From Sporosarcina sp. Te-1 (lineage in GTDB: Bacteria; Bacillota; Bacilli; Bacillales_A; Planococcaceae), in the NCBI RefSeq assembly GCF_017498505.1, contig NZ_CP071798.1:3211501-3275500 (forward strand): 64,000 bases of DNA. Reading direction: 5' to 3'. Positions within the stretch are counted from its first letter, which is position 1, and every line of letters starts with the position of its first letter. A program made the position numbers and the translations under genes. The notes beneath the pieces are model-generated. The model was not told the origin of the DNA, searched no databases, and saw only the letters and a program-made list of their open reading frames with translations. Below are positions 33,883 through 42,810 of the stretch, in pieces.

Positions 33883-34062
33883 ATGATCGACCGTGAGGGT
33901 ACTTGCAGAGCATGTGAAGGAACTGGAATGTTGGCAGATGACGAAGGTTGGCAATACGGCTGCAGTGTTTGCCACGGCAGTGGATTTATCCAGAACACCA
34001 TGACAGCACAAAAGGAAGTGCGGGTTTTGGATGTGGACCATAACAACCGATTGCTGGATTGA
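33883..34062 (+). CDS. Small zinc-ribbon (DnaJ-type CxxC) protein, 59 residues
   Basis: ATG 33883 follows CAAAGGAGG with ideal spacing, 20 bp after the aconitase stop. The product has two DnaJ-like repeats, CRACEGTG (residues 8-15) and CSVCHGSG (27-34), so four cysteines can bind one zinc. The C-terminus is hydrophilic and ends NNRLLD. It is cotranscribed with aconitase and ends at the shared terminator. Its role, for example in Fe-S cluster assembly or enzyme stability, is only a guess. Confidence 0.8.
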   Translation: MIDREGTCRACEGTGMLADDEGWQYGCSVCHGSGFIQNTMTAQKEVRVLDVDHNNRLLD

Positions 34063-34072
34063 TGGATAGAAA

Positions 34073-34107
34073 AAGGCAGGTTCCACAGAGGGAGCCTGCC
34101 TTCTTTT
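34073..34107 (+). terminator. Rho-independent terminator
   Basis: AAGGCAGGTTCC pairs with GGAGCCTGCCTT (one G-U) around a 10-nt loop, then CTTTT. It closes the aconitase operon against the convergent queT gene. Confidence 0.85.
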
Positions 34108-34591
34108 ATATGAGCTTATCCAGCCGTAATCGGTCATTCAAAGCCTTCATAATAGGAATGCCTACCGCCATGACAGCGAACTCGCCGACTGCGACGAATC
34201 CCCAAGTAATCCAAAATGGAAAACCAAGTGCGATATTCAATTCCAATGCAATGAGGAACATGGTGAACGTGAACACAAGGGTGTTGAATACCATCCTCTT
34301 GTATAGTCCCTGAATGAATTTTGCCGATAGAATGGTGATGGATAAGGCAATTACGGATTGCCCAACGCCGAACACTAAATCAATCGGACCTAATTCGGAG
34401 AAGAGTAGATTGGAGACAAATACCCCGAGCACAACCCCGATCATATACTTTTTGTTAAAGACGACGAGATGATTGAACATCTCAGACAAACGGAACTGGA
34501 TGTTCGTGAAGCCGAACGGGGCGATCAAAAACGTCACAGCAACATACAACGCAGCGATAATCCCGCTCGTTGCCATTGTTTTTACTTTCAT
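34106..34591 (-). CDS. queT: QueT-family queuosine-precursor transporter (ECF S component)
   Basis: A 161-residue protein with five to six helices. The conserved LIAPFGFTNIQFRLSEMFNHL near residue 25 and the GPIDLVFG segment are the QueT signature. It is the substrate-binding S component of an ECF transporter and takes up preQ0, preQ1 or queuine. The preQ1 riboswitch directly upstream confirms the assignment. ATG 34591 is eight bases after AAGGAG; ATG 34597 would be too close to it. Confidence 0.93.
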   Translation of the reverse strand: MKVKTMATSGIIAALYVAVTFLIAPFGFTNIQFRLSEMFNHLVVFNKKYMIGVVLGVFVSNLLFSELGPIDLVFGVGQSVIALSITILSAKFIQGLYKRMVFNTLVFTFTMFLIALELNIALGFPFWITWGFVAVGEFAVMAVGIPIMKALNDRLRLDKLI

Positions 34592-34601
34592 ATTCATTTC
34601 T

Positions 34602-34637
34602 CCTTAGTTTTTTATCGTGGGATGGTTACGAACCACG
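34602..34637 (-). promoter_or_regulatory. preQ1-I riboswitch
   Basis: On the minus strand CGTGG pairs with CCACG to form P1. The loop TTCGTAACCATC and the A-rich tail ATAAAAAACTAAGG form the H-type pseudoknot of class I preQ1 aptamers. The AAGG at its end is part of the queT ribosome site, so ligand binding should block translation initiation. Confidence 0.93.
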
Positions 34638-34650
34638 TACAACATTCGCT

Positions 34651-34680
34651 ATGATACCAGTGTTTGTAAGGGTTTGTAAA
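34651..34680 (-). promoter_or_regulatory. Probable sigma-A promoter of queT
   Basis: On the minus strand TTTACA (34675-34680) and TATCAT (34651-34656) with an 18-bp spacer, about 14 bp before the riboswitch. Confidence 0.6.
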
Positions 34681-34799
34681 TAGCAATGTGTAAAGTATGT
34701 GTAAATTGGGGTGGCTTCAAGAACTTTCATTGTCTCACGTTTTCAGCATAGCGGGAAATAGATCTCAAGTACAACAGTCCCTTTATGCAAGAAATGAAA

Positions 34800-35276
34800 T
34801 CAGAGTTCCAACACAGTTATTGGCTCATTGTTGCAGATTTCACCGTTTTCACGAAAACCAAGGCTTTCATATAGCTTTTTGGCGGCAGAGTTCTCGGCTC
34901 CATATGAAATCCAGCAGTACTTTGCAGGCCCTGCAGGAAAAGTGTGTATAAATTCCAAGGCTTTTATCATAGCTTCCCGACCGTAGCCTCGGTTCTGGTG
35001 ATGCTCGTCAATCATCAATCGCAAGATGCAATAGCTGTCATCCGCAATTGACGGAATTTCATATCCGGTGATCCCGTAAGTGATCATAACAAAACCGACC
35101 GGCTGTTCGTCCGCATAAATGGCAAACGGAAAAGGATGGCCTCCATTGGTTGCCAAGACATAACACGAAGCCATGCTTGACAGATTGGATGCAACGAAGC
35201 GGCGTTGTTCTTCCGCAACTTCGAGGTTAAATATAGCACGGCGGTTTTCTAAAGTAATTTTTCTGAGTGTAATCAT
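34800..35276 (-). CDS. GNAT-family N-acetyltransferase
   Basis: A 158-residue GNAT enzyme. The acetyl-CoA pyrophosphate loop appears as RLMIDEHHQNRGYGREAMIKAL, with a downstream beta strand and NSAAKKLYESLGFRENGE. The overall pattern resembles polyamine-type (PaiA/SpeG-like) acetyltransferases of Bacillales, but the substrate is not certain. GAAAGGAGAT upstream supports ATG 35276. Monocistronic. Confidence 0.85.
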   Translation of the reverse strand: MITLRKITLENRRAIFNLEVAEEQRRFVASNLSSMASCYVLATNGGHPFPFAIYADEQPVGFVMITYGITGYEIPSIADDSYCILRLMIDEHHQNRGYGREAMIKALEFIHTFPAGPAKYCWISYGAENSAAKKLYESLGFRENGEICNNEPITVLEL

Positions 35277-35480
35277 GCAGCATCTCCTTTCATTATCTAC
35301 TGACAGGTCATTGAAATAAACTATATACCAATAGCGCAGTATCTATATCATAAGACACCTAGTGTTAAGAATCATCCATTAGAAAAAGAGAGAAATATGA
35401 TTTTCTGAATTTGTGGGATTGTTATGATTCAAGAAGTAACTCGCATGAAGATGAAGAACTAGATATGATAGGCTTCATAA

Positions 35481-35550
35481 TCTGGCGTTGAACCGGCAGT
35501 TCTGGCGTTTGTTTCAATAATCTGACGCTTCGATGCGTTTTCGGCATTCC
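35481..35550. repeat. Array E: degenerate 20-bp phased repeat, core TCTGGCG
   Basis: TCTGGCGTT at 35481 and 35501, TCTGACGCT at 35521 and TCGGCATT at 35541 are spaced exactly 20 bp. TCTGGC is also the first core of array B, so this looks like a short, decayed member of that family. It lies in the divergent spacer 35277-35630, where nothing else is recognisable. Confidence 0.55.
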
Positions 35551-35630
35551 CTTTCAATTCCAATTCGGATTGCTATTGGTGAATTGTGGGTATTCACTAG
35601 TTATCTACTTGAATTAGGGAGGGGTACGTT

Positions 35631-36530
35631 ATGTCGAAGAAGCTTGCTTATGTAGCAGTTTTGATCGGAGCCATTTTGTGGGGCACGACGGGGACGGCGC
35701 AGACCTTTATGCCGAGTACAATTGCGCCGCTGACCATTGCATCCACTCGCCTGGCGGTTGGAGGATTTACGCTGTTGCTCGCTTTGTTGCTGATGAAGAA
35801 GATCAGTGTCCGCGGATGGCCCTGGAAGTTGACTATTATTGCAGGTTTGGCCATGGCGCTGTTCCAGTTTTGCTTCTTTTCGTCTGTCCGTCTGACCGGC
35901 GTGGCGATTGGGACTGTGGTTGCCATTGGAAGTGCCCCTATCTTTTCGGGAATATTAGAATGGGTTTTATTAAAAAAGAAGCCCACCAAAAACTGGATGA
36001 TCGCAACAGTCTTATCGATTGTCGGCTGTATCTTACTGTTTTCCGACAAAGAGGGGATGGTCGTCAATCCACTCGGTGTAGTTCTATCTCTTGGAGCCGG
36101 GCTCATGTTTGCGGTATATACGCTATTTAATAAAAAAATGTTGAAACAAGTCGATGCAGTTCCTGCTGTTGCTATTACGTTTTCCATTAGTGCTGCCGTA
36201 TTGCTTCCATTCCTTTTTACCTCTAGCAAGGAGGGAATTCTAACGGTTCCAGGCATTGTCGGCACGCTTTACCTCGGAATCGCCGCCACATCCATTGCTT
36301 ATATAATCTTCTCGTTTGGTTTGCAGCGGATTTCCTCTTCTTCGGCTGTCACCTTATCTTTGGCCGAGCCCCTTACGGCTGCGGTTCTCAGCTTTTTTGT
36401 CGTCGGGGAAAGGCTTGCGTTTGTCTCGTGGATTGGTGTTGCCCTGTTGCTCGGCGGAATAGTTGTATTGACATTCGGGGGAAGTAAAGAGGAAAAAGAA
36501 ATGGAGATGAAAGCGGAAATAGGGATGTAA
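35631..36530 (+). CDS. EamA-family DMT transporter (copy 1)
   Basis: A 299-residue protein with ten helices in two EamA repeats. It opens with LIGAILWGTTGTAQTFMP and has paired GTVVAIGSAPIFSG and SSAVTLSLAEPLTAA segments, typical of amino-acid or metabolite exporters of the RhaT/YdcZ-like group. GGGAGGGG sets ATG 35631. A close paralogue is encoded at 37198 with an SRPBCC gene in between, so a tandem duplication has occurred. Substrate unknown. Confidence 0.88.
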   Translation: MSKKLAYVAVLIGAILWGTTGTAQTFMPSTIAPLTIASTRLAVGGFTLLLALLLMKKISVRGWPWKLTIIAGLAMALFQFCFFSSVRLTGVAIGTVVAIGSAPIFSGILEWVLLKKKPTKNWMIATVLSIVGCILLFSDKEGMVVNPLGVVLSLGAGLMFAVYTLFNKKMLKQVDAVPAVAITFSISAAVLLPFLFTSSKEGILTVPGIVGTLYLGIAATSIAYIIFSFGLQRISSSSAVTLSLAEPLTAAVLSFFVVGERLAFVSWIGVALLLGGIVVLTFGGSKEEKEMEMKAEIGM

Positions 36531-36706
36531 CGGACGTCAGGCTGCCGATGGGTGGCCTTTATTTGTTTCGGCAATGTTGTATAATAAACCGAAAAAAGTT
36601 TTTGGAATGACTCATGATTTATGGATTTCTATGGGCAGGATAGAATAAAGAAGTGTGAATTGGAATTGATAAAAACAAGCAAGATCCAAGAAGGAGACAA
36701 ATGATA

Positions 36707-37114
36707 ATGAATGATATTCGTAAAGAAATTGTAATTAAAGCATTGATCGAGGAGGTTTGGAAATTTGTCGGGACAGCGGACGGGCTTGCTGCGTGGTTCA
36801 TGCCAAATGACATGGAACCGGTGGAGGGCGAGTCCTTTGAGCTGCAGGCAGGACCGTGGGGAAAGTCGTCTTGCCGGGTGACTCGAGTGCAGAAGCCATA
36901 CGCTTTAGCCTTTGATTGGGGCAAGGATTGGAATCTTTCTTTTATATTGGAGGGTCAGGGTAACCAAACCGGGTTGACCCTTATCCACGGTGGCTGGCAT
37001 GCAGGCGGGGAGACGGAGTTTGGCGAGCCGCATGATGTGGTGCAACCGAGAATGGATGGAGGTTGGACAGGGCTTGTCCAGAAGTTGAAGCAAGTGGCGG
37101 AAGCGAAGAAGTAA
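36707..37114 (+). CDS. SRPBCC (AHSA1-like) domain protein
   Basis: A 135-residue protein with the AHSA1 pattern: IVIKALIEEVWKFVGTADGLAAWFMPN, a LSFILEG strand, and a C-terminal helix VQPRMDGGWTGLVQKLKQV. The expected fold is a hydrophobic-pocket beta barrel. AAGGAG is 10 bases before ATG 36707 and 4 before ATG 36701, so 36707 is preferred. It lies between two EamA paralogues; whether the three are functionally linked is unclear. Confidence 0.82.
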   Translation: MNDIRKEIVIKALIEEVWKFVGTADGLAAWFMPNDMEPVEGESFELQAGPWGKSSCRVTRVQKPYALAFDWGKDWNLSFILEGQGNQTGLTLIHGGWHAGGETEFGEPHDVVQPRMDGGWTGLVQKLKQVAEAKK

Positions 37115-37197
37115 TTTTTCTGTTGTAACTATTCTGTCATGTGTTCTATACCAATTCTTTCCCTCGTGATATATTCAATAGAGAGGGAGGGTTCGGG

Positions 37198-38085
37198 ATG
37201 TCACAACGGATTGCGTTTATCATCGTCTTGCTCGGCGCTATGTTATGGGGGACGACCGGCACGGCGCAGACCTTTATGCCGCAGACGGTCCATCCTTTGG
37301 CGGTGGGAGCTTCCAGGCTTGCGGTAGGCGGCTTTTCATTGCTCATTCTAATGGTGGGCATGAGGAAAATTAATTTCCATACATGGCCCTGGAAGGCGAC
37401 ATTGCTCGCCGCGCTGGCCATGGCCATTTTTCAATATTGCTTTTTCACGTCCATCCGGTTGACGGGCATTGCCATCGGGACTGTTGTTGCGATCGGAAGT
37501 GCCCCGATGTTTTCAGGAATCGTCGAATGGCTCTTCTTGAAGCGGCGTCCGACGAAGGTTTGGTTGATGGCCACGTCTTTAGCGATTATCGGTTGTATTC
37601 TTTTATTTTCAAATAAAGAAGGGATGGTCGTCAATCCGATTGGTGTTACGCTCTCCCTGTGCGCCGGGCTGCTTTTCGCTTTTTACACCTTATTTAATAA
37701 AAGTGTGTTGGAGCGGGCAGACGCTATCCCCTCGGTCGCTGTTATTTTCTCGGTGAGCGCCGTCATGCTTATGCCGTTTTTATTTCTTTTCGAAACGGAA
37801 GGGCTGCTTTCGGCATCAGGCATTTCAACGGTTCTCTATCTTGGACTGGCGACAACGAGTGTGGCATATATTTTATTTTCCACCGGGTTACGGCACATTC
37901 CCTCGTCATCGGCTGTCACGCTTTCCTTAGGCGAGCCGCTGACTGCGGCTATTTTAAGTGTGCTCGTCGTCGGCGAACGTTTGGATGTCGTGTCTTGGAG
38001 CGGCGTCGTATTGTTGGTCGGAGGTATTCTCGTCTTGACTATAAGTGGCAGAAGAAAAGAGAAGGTTACGGAAAATATGATATAA
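37198..38085 (+). CDS. EamA-family DMT transporter (copy 2)
   Basis: A 295-residue ten-helix transporter. It shares with copy 1 long near-identical stretches such as LWGTTGTAQTFMP, IGTVVAIGSAPMFSGIVEW and the SNKEGMVVNPIGV segment; its own membrane loops diverge. GAGGGAGGG sets ATG 37198. The alignment suggests duplication within this genus, not two separate acquisitions. Substrate unknown. Confidence 0.88.
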   Translation: MSQRIAFIIVLLGAMLWGTTGTAQTFMPQTVHPLAVGASRLAVGGFSLLILMVGMRKINFHTWPWKATLLAALAMAIFQYCFFTSIRLTGIAIGTVVAIGSAPMFSGIVEWLFLKRRPTKVWLMATSLAIIGCILLFSNKEGMVVNPIGVTLSLCAGLLFAFYTLFNKSVLERADAIPSVAVIFSVSAVMLMPFLFLFETEGLLSASGISTVLYLGLATTSVAYILFSTGLRHIPSSSAVTLSLGEPLTAAILSVLVVGERLDVVSWSGVVLLVGGILVLTISGRRKEKVTENMI

Positions 38086-38094
38086 GACAAAGAA

Positions 38095-38123
38095 GCGCAG
38101 CTGCTGAAAGCTGCGCCGTTTTT
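38095..38123 (+). terminator. Rho-independent terminator
   Basis: GCGCAGCT and AGCTGCGC arms with a short loop and CGTTTTT. It overlaps the end of the convergent CPBP gene. Confidence 0.82.
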
Positions 38124-39015
38124 ATTGTTTCCATTGTACGTAGAGACGTGTGGCGAAAAAGCCGAGAATGATCAGCAGCGTCGCAAGCAAGCCGCCTTCT
38201 AGCCCGAATGCGCCCCCGGTTAACCATTCATTTCCCGCATCCACGGATACATTGTAGATACCGTGCGGAGTTGTGCCGCTCACGGCAAATCCGAACACAT
38301 TTCCTTGAAAGTAGTTCCATGTCATATGATAGCCGATCGGAAGCCACAAACTTTTCGTCGCATCGAACATGTAGGCGAAAAGCAAGCCAACCATCAAAAT
38401 GTTCAGCAGCCCCAGCAGACTGACATTCGGGTTCATTCCGTGCGCAATGCTGAAGATCACGGCAGAAACAACGTAAATTGCCCACTTGGGATGATTGCGG
38501 CTGGCCATCGTTGACATGACATAGCCCCGGAAAAATATCTCTTCTGAAAAGCCAACTAAGATAAAGAGAATGAGAAAAGAAACCGTATAGGTGGAAAATT
38601 CCGGACTCCCCCATGAATTCAGCAAGGTAACGTTTCCAGATGACAGTAAGATAATGAAAATGATGCAGATGGAAACAGCACCGAGAAAAAGACCATATAA
38701 AAAATCTGGGATGGAAGACTTGAACCCAAGTGTTTTCCAAGTCCCTTTATTAATAAAACGCCAAAAAATATAGGTAATCAGAATGCTTCCAAGAATGCCG
38801 CCGCCTTGCATCGCAAGAAAAAACCATGGATGGTTATCGAGCATTTCCAGCACATGTACTTGAGACGTCCCTGCAAGTTGGGGCGTTTCGATAAAAATCA
38901 GCAAGAGTAGTCCGGGTAAGGCGAAAATTTGTTGTGCGACTACCATTGCAATAAATGCCGGTACAATGAACCAACCCGCCCGCACCTGTCCTTTTTTGTT
39001 CTTAAACAATTTCAT
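38122..39015 (-). CDS. CPBP-family intramembrane metalloprotease
   Basis: A 297-residue membrane protein with about eight helices and the three CPBP (ABI/Rce1) motifs: SEEIFFRG (Glu158, Glu159, Arg163), a histidine in IFSIAHG (His192) and a later histidine in GYHMTWNY. These residues form a glutamate-based membrane protease site. Roles in bacteria include bacteriocin immunity and processing; the substrate here is unknown. Two hypothetical genes lie immediately upstream, so all three may be one transcript. Confidence 0.88.
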   Translation of the reverse strand: MKLFKNKKGQVRAGWFIVPAFIAMVVAQQIFALPGLLLLIFIETPQLAGTSQVHVLEMLDNHPWFFLAMQGGGILGSILITYIFWRFINKGTWKTLGFKSSIPDFLYGLFLGAVSICIIFIILLSSGNVTLLNSWGSPEFSTYTVSFLILFILVGFSEEIFFRGYVMSTMASRNHPKWAIYVVSAVIFSIAHGMNPNVSLLGLLNILMVGLLFAYMFDATKSLWLPIGYHMTWNYFQGNVFGFAVSGTTPHGIYNVSVDAGNEWLTGGAFGLEGGLLATLLIILGFFATRLYVQWKQ

Positions 39016-39021
39016 CCTCCT

Positions 39022-39573
39022 TTATACAGTGATATTCATCCTCTGTATTGGTTTCAAGTTCCGGATCGTATTCAGAAGGAAAAGGAAACCGACGTCCATG
39101 ATGAGAAGTGCAATACTGGATGCTCCGTTTAGCCAAGTCCCTTCTTCGCTTGTTAAGATGGGCGCGAATGTCATGACGATAAGGGCTGCGACGTGAATGA
39201 AAATGTAGTATTGGCCACGCTGCTCTGTTCGACGAGTCCATTCGATTTGATTGAACTCTACCGTAATGTCTTTCAACATGCGGAACAGATAGAAGGCAAC
39301 CATCAGTTTGAATAGAAGCAGCAGAACTAAATAGTTATGGGCAAAGGCACCAGACGGTAGAAAGCTTAGAGTGACGGAGGGGAGGGTGAGAAACACGCCA
39401 ACCGCCGCAAACATGCCGGCTTTTCGAGCACCAGGATACTCGGTACGCAGCCTAGACGACCCAAGGTAGATTAGGAAATAGCCAAGCGGATCGGGCAGCC
39501 AGTCGATCATGATATCGAGACGGAACCAGACGAGGATATATCCGATCAAGATCCATTTGACAGCCTGGCTCAT
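39022..39573 (-). CDS. Hypothetical membrane protein
   Basis: A 183-residue protein with about five hydrophobic helices. The N-terminus contains WFRLDIMIDWLPDPLGYFLIYLGSSRL, a pattern seen in uncharacterised Bacillales membrane proteins. It overlaps the preceding gene by 4 bp (ATGA), indicating translational coupling, and ends 6 bp before the CPBP protease gene. No function can be assigned. Confidence 0.7.
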   Translation of the reverse strand: MSQAVKWILIGYILVWFRLDIMIDWLPDPLGYFLIYLGSSRLRTEYPGARKAGMFAAVGVFLTLPSVTLSFLPSGAFAHNYLVLLLLFKLMVAFYLFRMLKDITVEFNQIEWTRRTEQRGQYYIFIHVAALIVMTFAPILTSEEGTWLNGASSIALLIMDVGFLFLLNTIRNLKPIQRMNITV

Positions 39574-40430
39574 TGCCCATCCCTCGCTTTCCTCTTGATG
39601 ATTTTTTGTACGTCTTCCTGTAGCAAATAGGGTGCAATCAACAAGGTTCCACTGCTTTGGAAGGTTTCTTCTTCATCGGTTATTCCAGTCACAGCGTAGC
39701 TGCTCTCCACGTAGTCCGAAGAATGGCCGAAATAGGTCGTGACGTTTAACTGCTGACCTGATTTCAGCCGGATCGGGAATTGGAGCTCACCTAGCGGCAA
39801 TCCTTTACCGTCCTTCGTCTGTTGGGCTGGCTCCCCACCGGACAATTTGAAAGTGAATCGGTCGTTCAACTGAGGGATCGCCATCGAGATTGATTCCACT
39901 TGCAATGGTTCATGCGCATTGAATCCAGTGAAGCTATCTCCTTGATTGCTGCCACCCCAAGAAACTGGTTCCAATGGATTGTTGCTTTCCGAAGTGGATG
40001 GTTGCTTCAGGACGACCTCCCCGATATCCGCTTTCACATCTTGGTAATTGGAGAAGAAGGCTTCCAGCTCATTGAATTTGAAATCATTATCGCCCGCATA
40101 GGACTCGAGGGATGCATCATTCACCGCCACATTTATCTTACGCAAGACATAATGTCGGAATGACTGGACATTAGCTGGGCCCCCTGTGGAAAAGCCTGCA
40201 TCGTTTTCCACATAGCCATCGACTCCATTCATACGCACATAATTGACTCTGGAATCATCATCTTTATTAGTCAAATAATAAAACGTCAAATAATTGCCGT
40301 TTATAGTCGTCTCCACATAGTGGTCGAGGAAAATGGGCTCCTCAAGCCGCTTGGCATCTGCGTAAAAATAATTTGTAATCCAACTAATCCCCACGATGCC
40401 AAGCAAGCTCCAAAAGACTCGCTCTTTCAT
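39570..40430 (-). CDS. Hypothetical membrane-anchored extracytoplasmic protein
   Basis: A 286-residue protein with one N-terminal hydrophobic segment (about 7-22) that lacks a lipobox. The rest is hydrophilic and beta-strand rich and ends in a KIIKRKARDGQ tail. I recognise no domain. It is coupled to the membrane protein gene at 39022 by an ATGA overlap and may form a membrane complex with it and the CPBP protease. Confidence 0.65.
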   Translation of the reverse strand: MKERVFWSLLGIVGISWITNYFYADAKRLEEPIFLDHYVETTINGNYLTFYYLTNKDDDSRVNYVRMNGVDGYVENDAGFSTGGPANVQSFRHYVLRKINVAVNDASLESYAGDNDFKFNELEAFFSNYQDVKADIGEVVLKQPSTSESNNPLEPVSWGGSNQGDSFTGFNAHEPLQVESISMAIPQLNDRFTFKLSGGEPAQQTKDGKGLPLGELQFPIRLKSGQQLNVTTYFGHSSDYVESSYAVTGITDEEETFQSSGTLLIAPYLLQEDVQKIIKRKARDGQ

Positions 40431-40513
40431 CTACTCCATCCTTTCCCAAACATTTCCTTGTGAATGATTGTCTCAAAGAATGGGAGGATTTGCACGTGTT
40501 CTTTTGGTAGGGA

Positions 40514-42151
40514 TCAACGGGCATTCTGCTGTAGCTTTAGCACTTCTTCCTCAATTCTCTCGACCGGAATGCGTTCAAATAGCGGCGAAATAGATTGCAA
40601 TTTTCCGACCTTGGGATTGGTCTCGTTCCAAATGAATGAAGGCAGATTCAGCATCTGTTTCACTGCTTCGCTTGCGAAAGGCAGGAAAGGAGAGAGCAAC
40701 TGAGTCAGGTTCGCGATAATATAAACGCAAGTCGCCATGGTCCGATCACATGCTTCCGGGTCTTCCTTCACTTGTTTCCATGGCTGTTGGTCATCGAAAT
40801 ATTTATTCGCCTGGCGCACGAAATGGAATATCGCCTCCAGTGCCTCCTTGCAATTTCCTCTTTCAATAAGCGATCCGACGGCTGGATAAAGGTCGGTAAT
40901 GGCATGCTGGATCGAAGGATGGATTTCCGCGTTAGGCACGATGCCGTCATACGATTTTTCAACAAACTTCAAGGTTCGATTCACAAAATTTCCGTACGCG
41001 CCAAGCAACTCGGAGTTATGGCTGTAGATAAATTCACGCCACGAAAAATCAGCATCCCGGTTTTCGGGAGCATTAGCCGTCAGAAAATAGCGGAGCGAAT
41101 CGGGATGATACCGCTCGAGCACATCAGGCACCCAGACGGCCCAGTTCCGGCTCGTCGACAATTTCTGTTTCTCCAGCGTCAAATATTCGTTTGAGACAAT
41201 ATGAGTCGGAATGGCGTCCGCTTTTCCGATCCCGGCTAGGATGGCAGGCCAGATGATCGTATGGAAGGGGATATTGTCTTTGCCGTGCACGTAATAGGAA
41301 ACTGTCTCGCCGTTCCAAAAATCGGTATCCGACAAGCCGCATTGTTCAGCCCATTCGTGGCTGGCCGACAGATAGCCCGTGACCGCTTCGATCCAAACGT
41401 ACACCTTCTTGTCTTCATAGCCGGCAACAGGGATGTTCACTCCGTTCGGCAAATCTCTCGAGGCTGCCCGATCATGGAGACCTTCCTGTAAATAACGCTC
41501 AGACTGGTGAATGGCATTCTCGCGCCATCTCCCGGCTTGTTTTGCCTCTGCTACGTAGGAGGCCAGAAGCTCTTGAAAAGCACTTAATTTGAAATAAAAA
41601 TGCTCCGTCTTGCGAACAACGGGTGTATTGCCACAAAGCTTGCACGTCGGGTCGATCAAATCGAGCGGGTCCAATATCGATCCGCATACATCACACTGAT
41701 CACCGCGCGCCCGGCTGCCGCAATTCGGACAAGTGCCTTCCACAAAACGATCGGGGAGAAATCGCTCGTCCGTCTCACAATATGCTTGCTCGACTTCATT
41801 TTTGAATAAATAGCCATTGTCCAGTAGCGTAAGAAATACATCTTGGACGACTTGATGATGAAATGCCCCATCTGTCCGGGTATAGAGATCATATGTAAAC
41901 CCAAGCTTCAAAAAGCAATCGGCAAATTCCGCATGATACCGGTCCGCAATTTCCTGCACCGACACCCCTTCCGCATTAGCGCGAATGGAAATGGGCGTGC
42001 CATTGCAATCACTGCCTGACACATACAAAACCTTTTCCCCCTTCAAACGGTAATATCTTGCTAAAATATCCCCCGGCAAAAGCGCCGCGATATGGCCCAA
42101 ATGCAATGACCCATTCGCATACGGCCAAGCCCCTCCGATAAAAATACTCAT
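40514..42151 (-). CDS. Methionyl-tRNA synthetase, T-box-controlled second form (MetRS2-like)
   Basis: A 545-residue class I synthetase. It has the HIGH motif as LHLGHIA, a four-knuckle zinc region (CPNCG, CDVCG, CKLCG with Asp/His neighbours) and the KMSKS loop as KLSTS. It ends after the anticodon-binding helical domain and lacks the C-terminal tRNA-binding OB domain of housekeeping Bacillus MetS. Both features suggest an accessory enzyme like the second MetRS of some Gram-positives, which can resist MetRS inhibitors; that role is inferred. A T-box leader with an ATG specifier lies 660 bp upstream, separated by array C. Confidence 0.88.
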   Translation of the reverse strand: MSIFIGGAWPYANGSLHLGHIAALLPGDILARYYRLKGEKVLYVSGSDCNGTPISIRANAEGVSVQEIADRYHAEFADCFLKLGFTYDLYTRTDGAFHHQVVQDVFLTLLDNGYLFKNEVEQAYCETDERFLPDRFVEGTCPNCGSRARGDQCDVCGSILDPLDLIDPTCKLCGNTPVVRKTEHFYFKLSAFQELLASYVAEAKQAGRWRENAIHQSERYLQEGLHDRAASRDLPNGVNIPVAGYEDKKVYVWIEAVTGYLSASHEWAEQCGLSDTDFWNGETVSYYVHGKDNIPFHTIIWPAILAGIGKADAIPTHIVSNEYLTLEKQKLSTSRNWAVWVPDVLERYHPDSLRYFLTANAPENRDADFSWREFIYSHNSELLGAYGNFVNRTLKFVEKSYDGIVPNAEIHPSIQHAITDLYPAVGSLIERGNCKEALEAIFHFVRQANKYFDDQQPWKQVKEDPEACDRTMATCVYIIANLTQLLSPFLPFASEAVKQMLNLPSFIWNETNPKVGKLQSISPLFERIPVERIEEEVLKLQQNAR

Positions 42152-42247
42152 TTGTCTTCCTCCTATGGATAGTAGATTTTTTAGTGCCAGCCAGTCTCTA
42201 GATCAAGGAGACTCGGCATGGTTGCTTCCTCTGAATTATAGTCAAAT

Positions 42248-42740
42248 GGTGATAAATTCAATTCAGGCGGTGATAAACTCAGCGTTGCCGGTGATAACCA
42301 AGAGCTAGGCGGTGATAACCACGGGTTAGCCGGTGATAAAATGGAATTACCCGGTGATAGACAATTTTCACTTGTTGATCTCTCCGTTCGAGAGCGTTGC
42401 TACTGTCATCTTGGATACGGAGACTTGGCATGGTTGCTTCCTCTGAATTGTAGTCAAATGGTGATAAATTCAATTTAGGCGGTGATAAACCCAGCGCAGC
42501 CGGTGATAAAATGGAATTACCCGGTGATAGACAATTTTTCACTTGTTGATCTCTCCGTTCTGGAGCGCTGCTGTCATCTTGCATACGGAGACTCAGCATG
42601 GCTGCTTCCTCTGAATTGTAGTCAAACGGTGATAAATTCAATTCAGGCGGTGATAAACCCAGCGTAGCCGGTGATAACCAAGAGCTAGGCGGTGATAACC
42701 ACGGGTTAGCCGGTGATAAAATGGAATTACCCGGTGATAA
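42248..42740. repeat. Array C: three blocks of 21-bp phased repeats with core GGTGATAA
   Basis: Cores start at 42248, 42269, 42290, 42311, 42332, 42353 (block 1), 42460, 42481, 42502, 42523 (block 2) and 42628, 42649, 42670, 42691, 42712, 42733 (block 3), all exactly 21 bp apart within a block. Spacers end alternately in GGC and GCC, giving a 42-bp dimer. Blocks are joined by a conserved segment of about 100 bp, so whole ~170-210-bp units were duplicated; block 2 lacks one dimer. It sits between the T-box terminator and the synthetase start. Confidence 0.92.
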
Positions 42741-42810
42741 AGAAATTTACCGGGCAAATTCTCCGAGAATAGTATACGCCCGTAGCATTTCCCCCCTCCA
42801 TTCCAACCAA

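Noticed and set aside
42248..42740. CRISPR array
   Set aside because: Constant part is only 8-10 bp, 'spacers' recur between blocks, period is 21 bp, and no cas genes are present. The same reasoning excludes arrays A, B and D.
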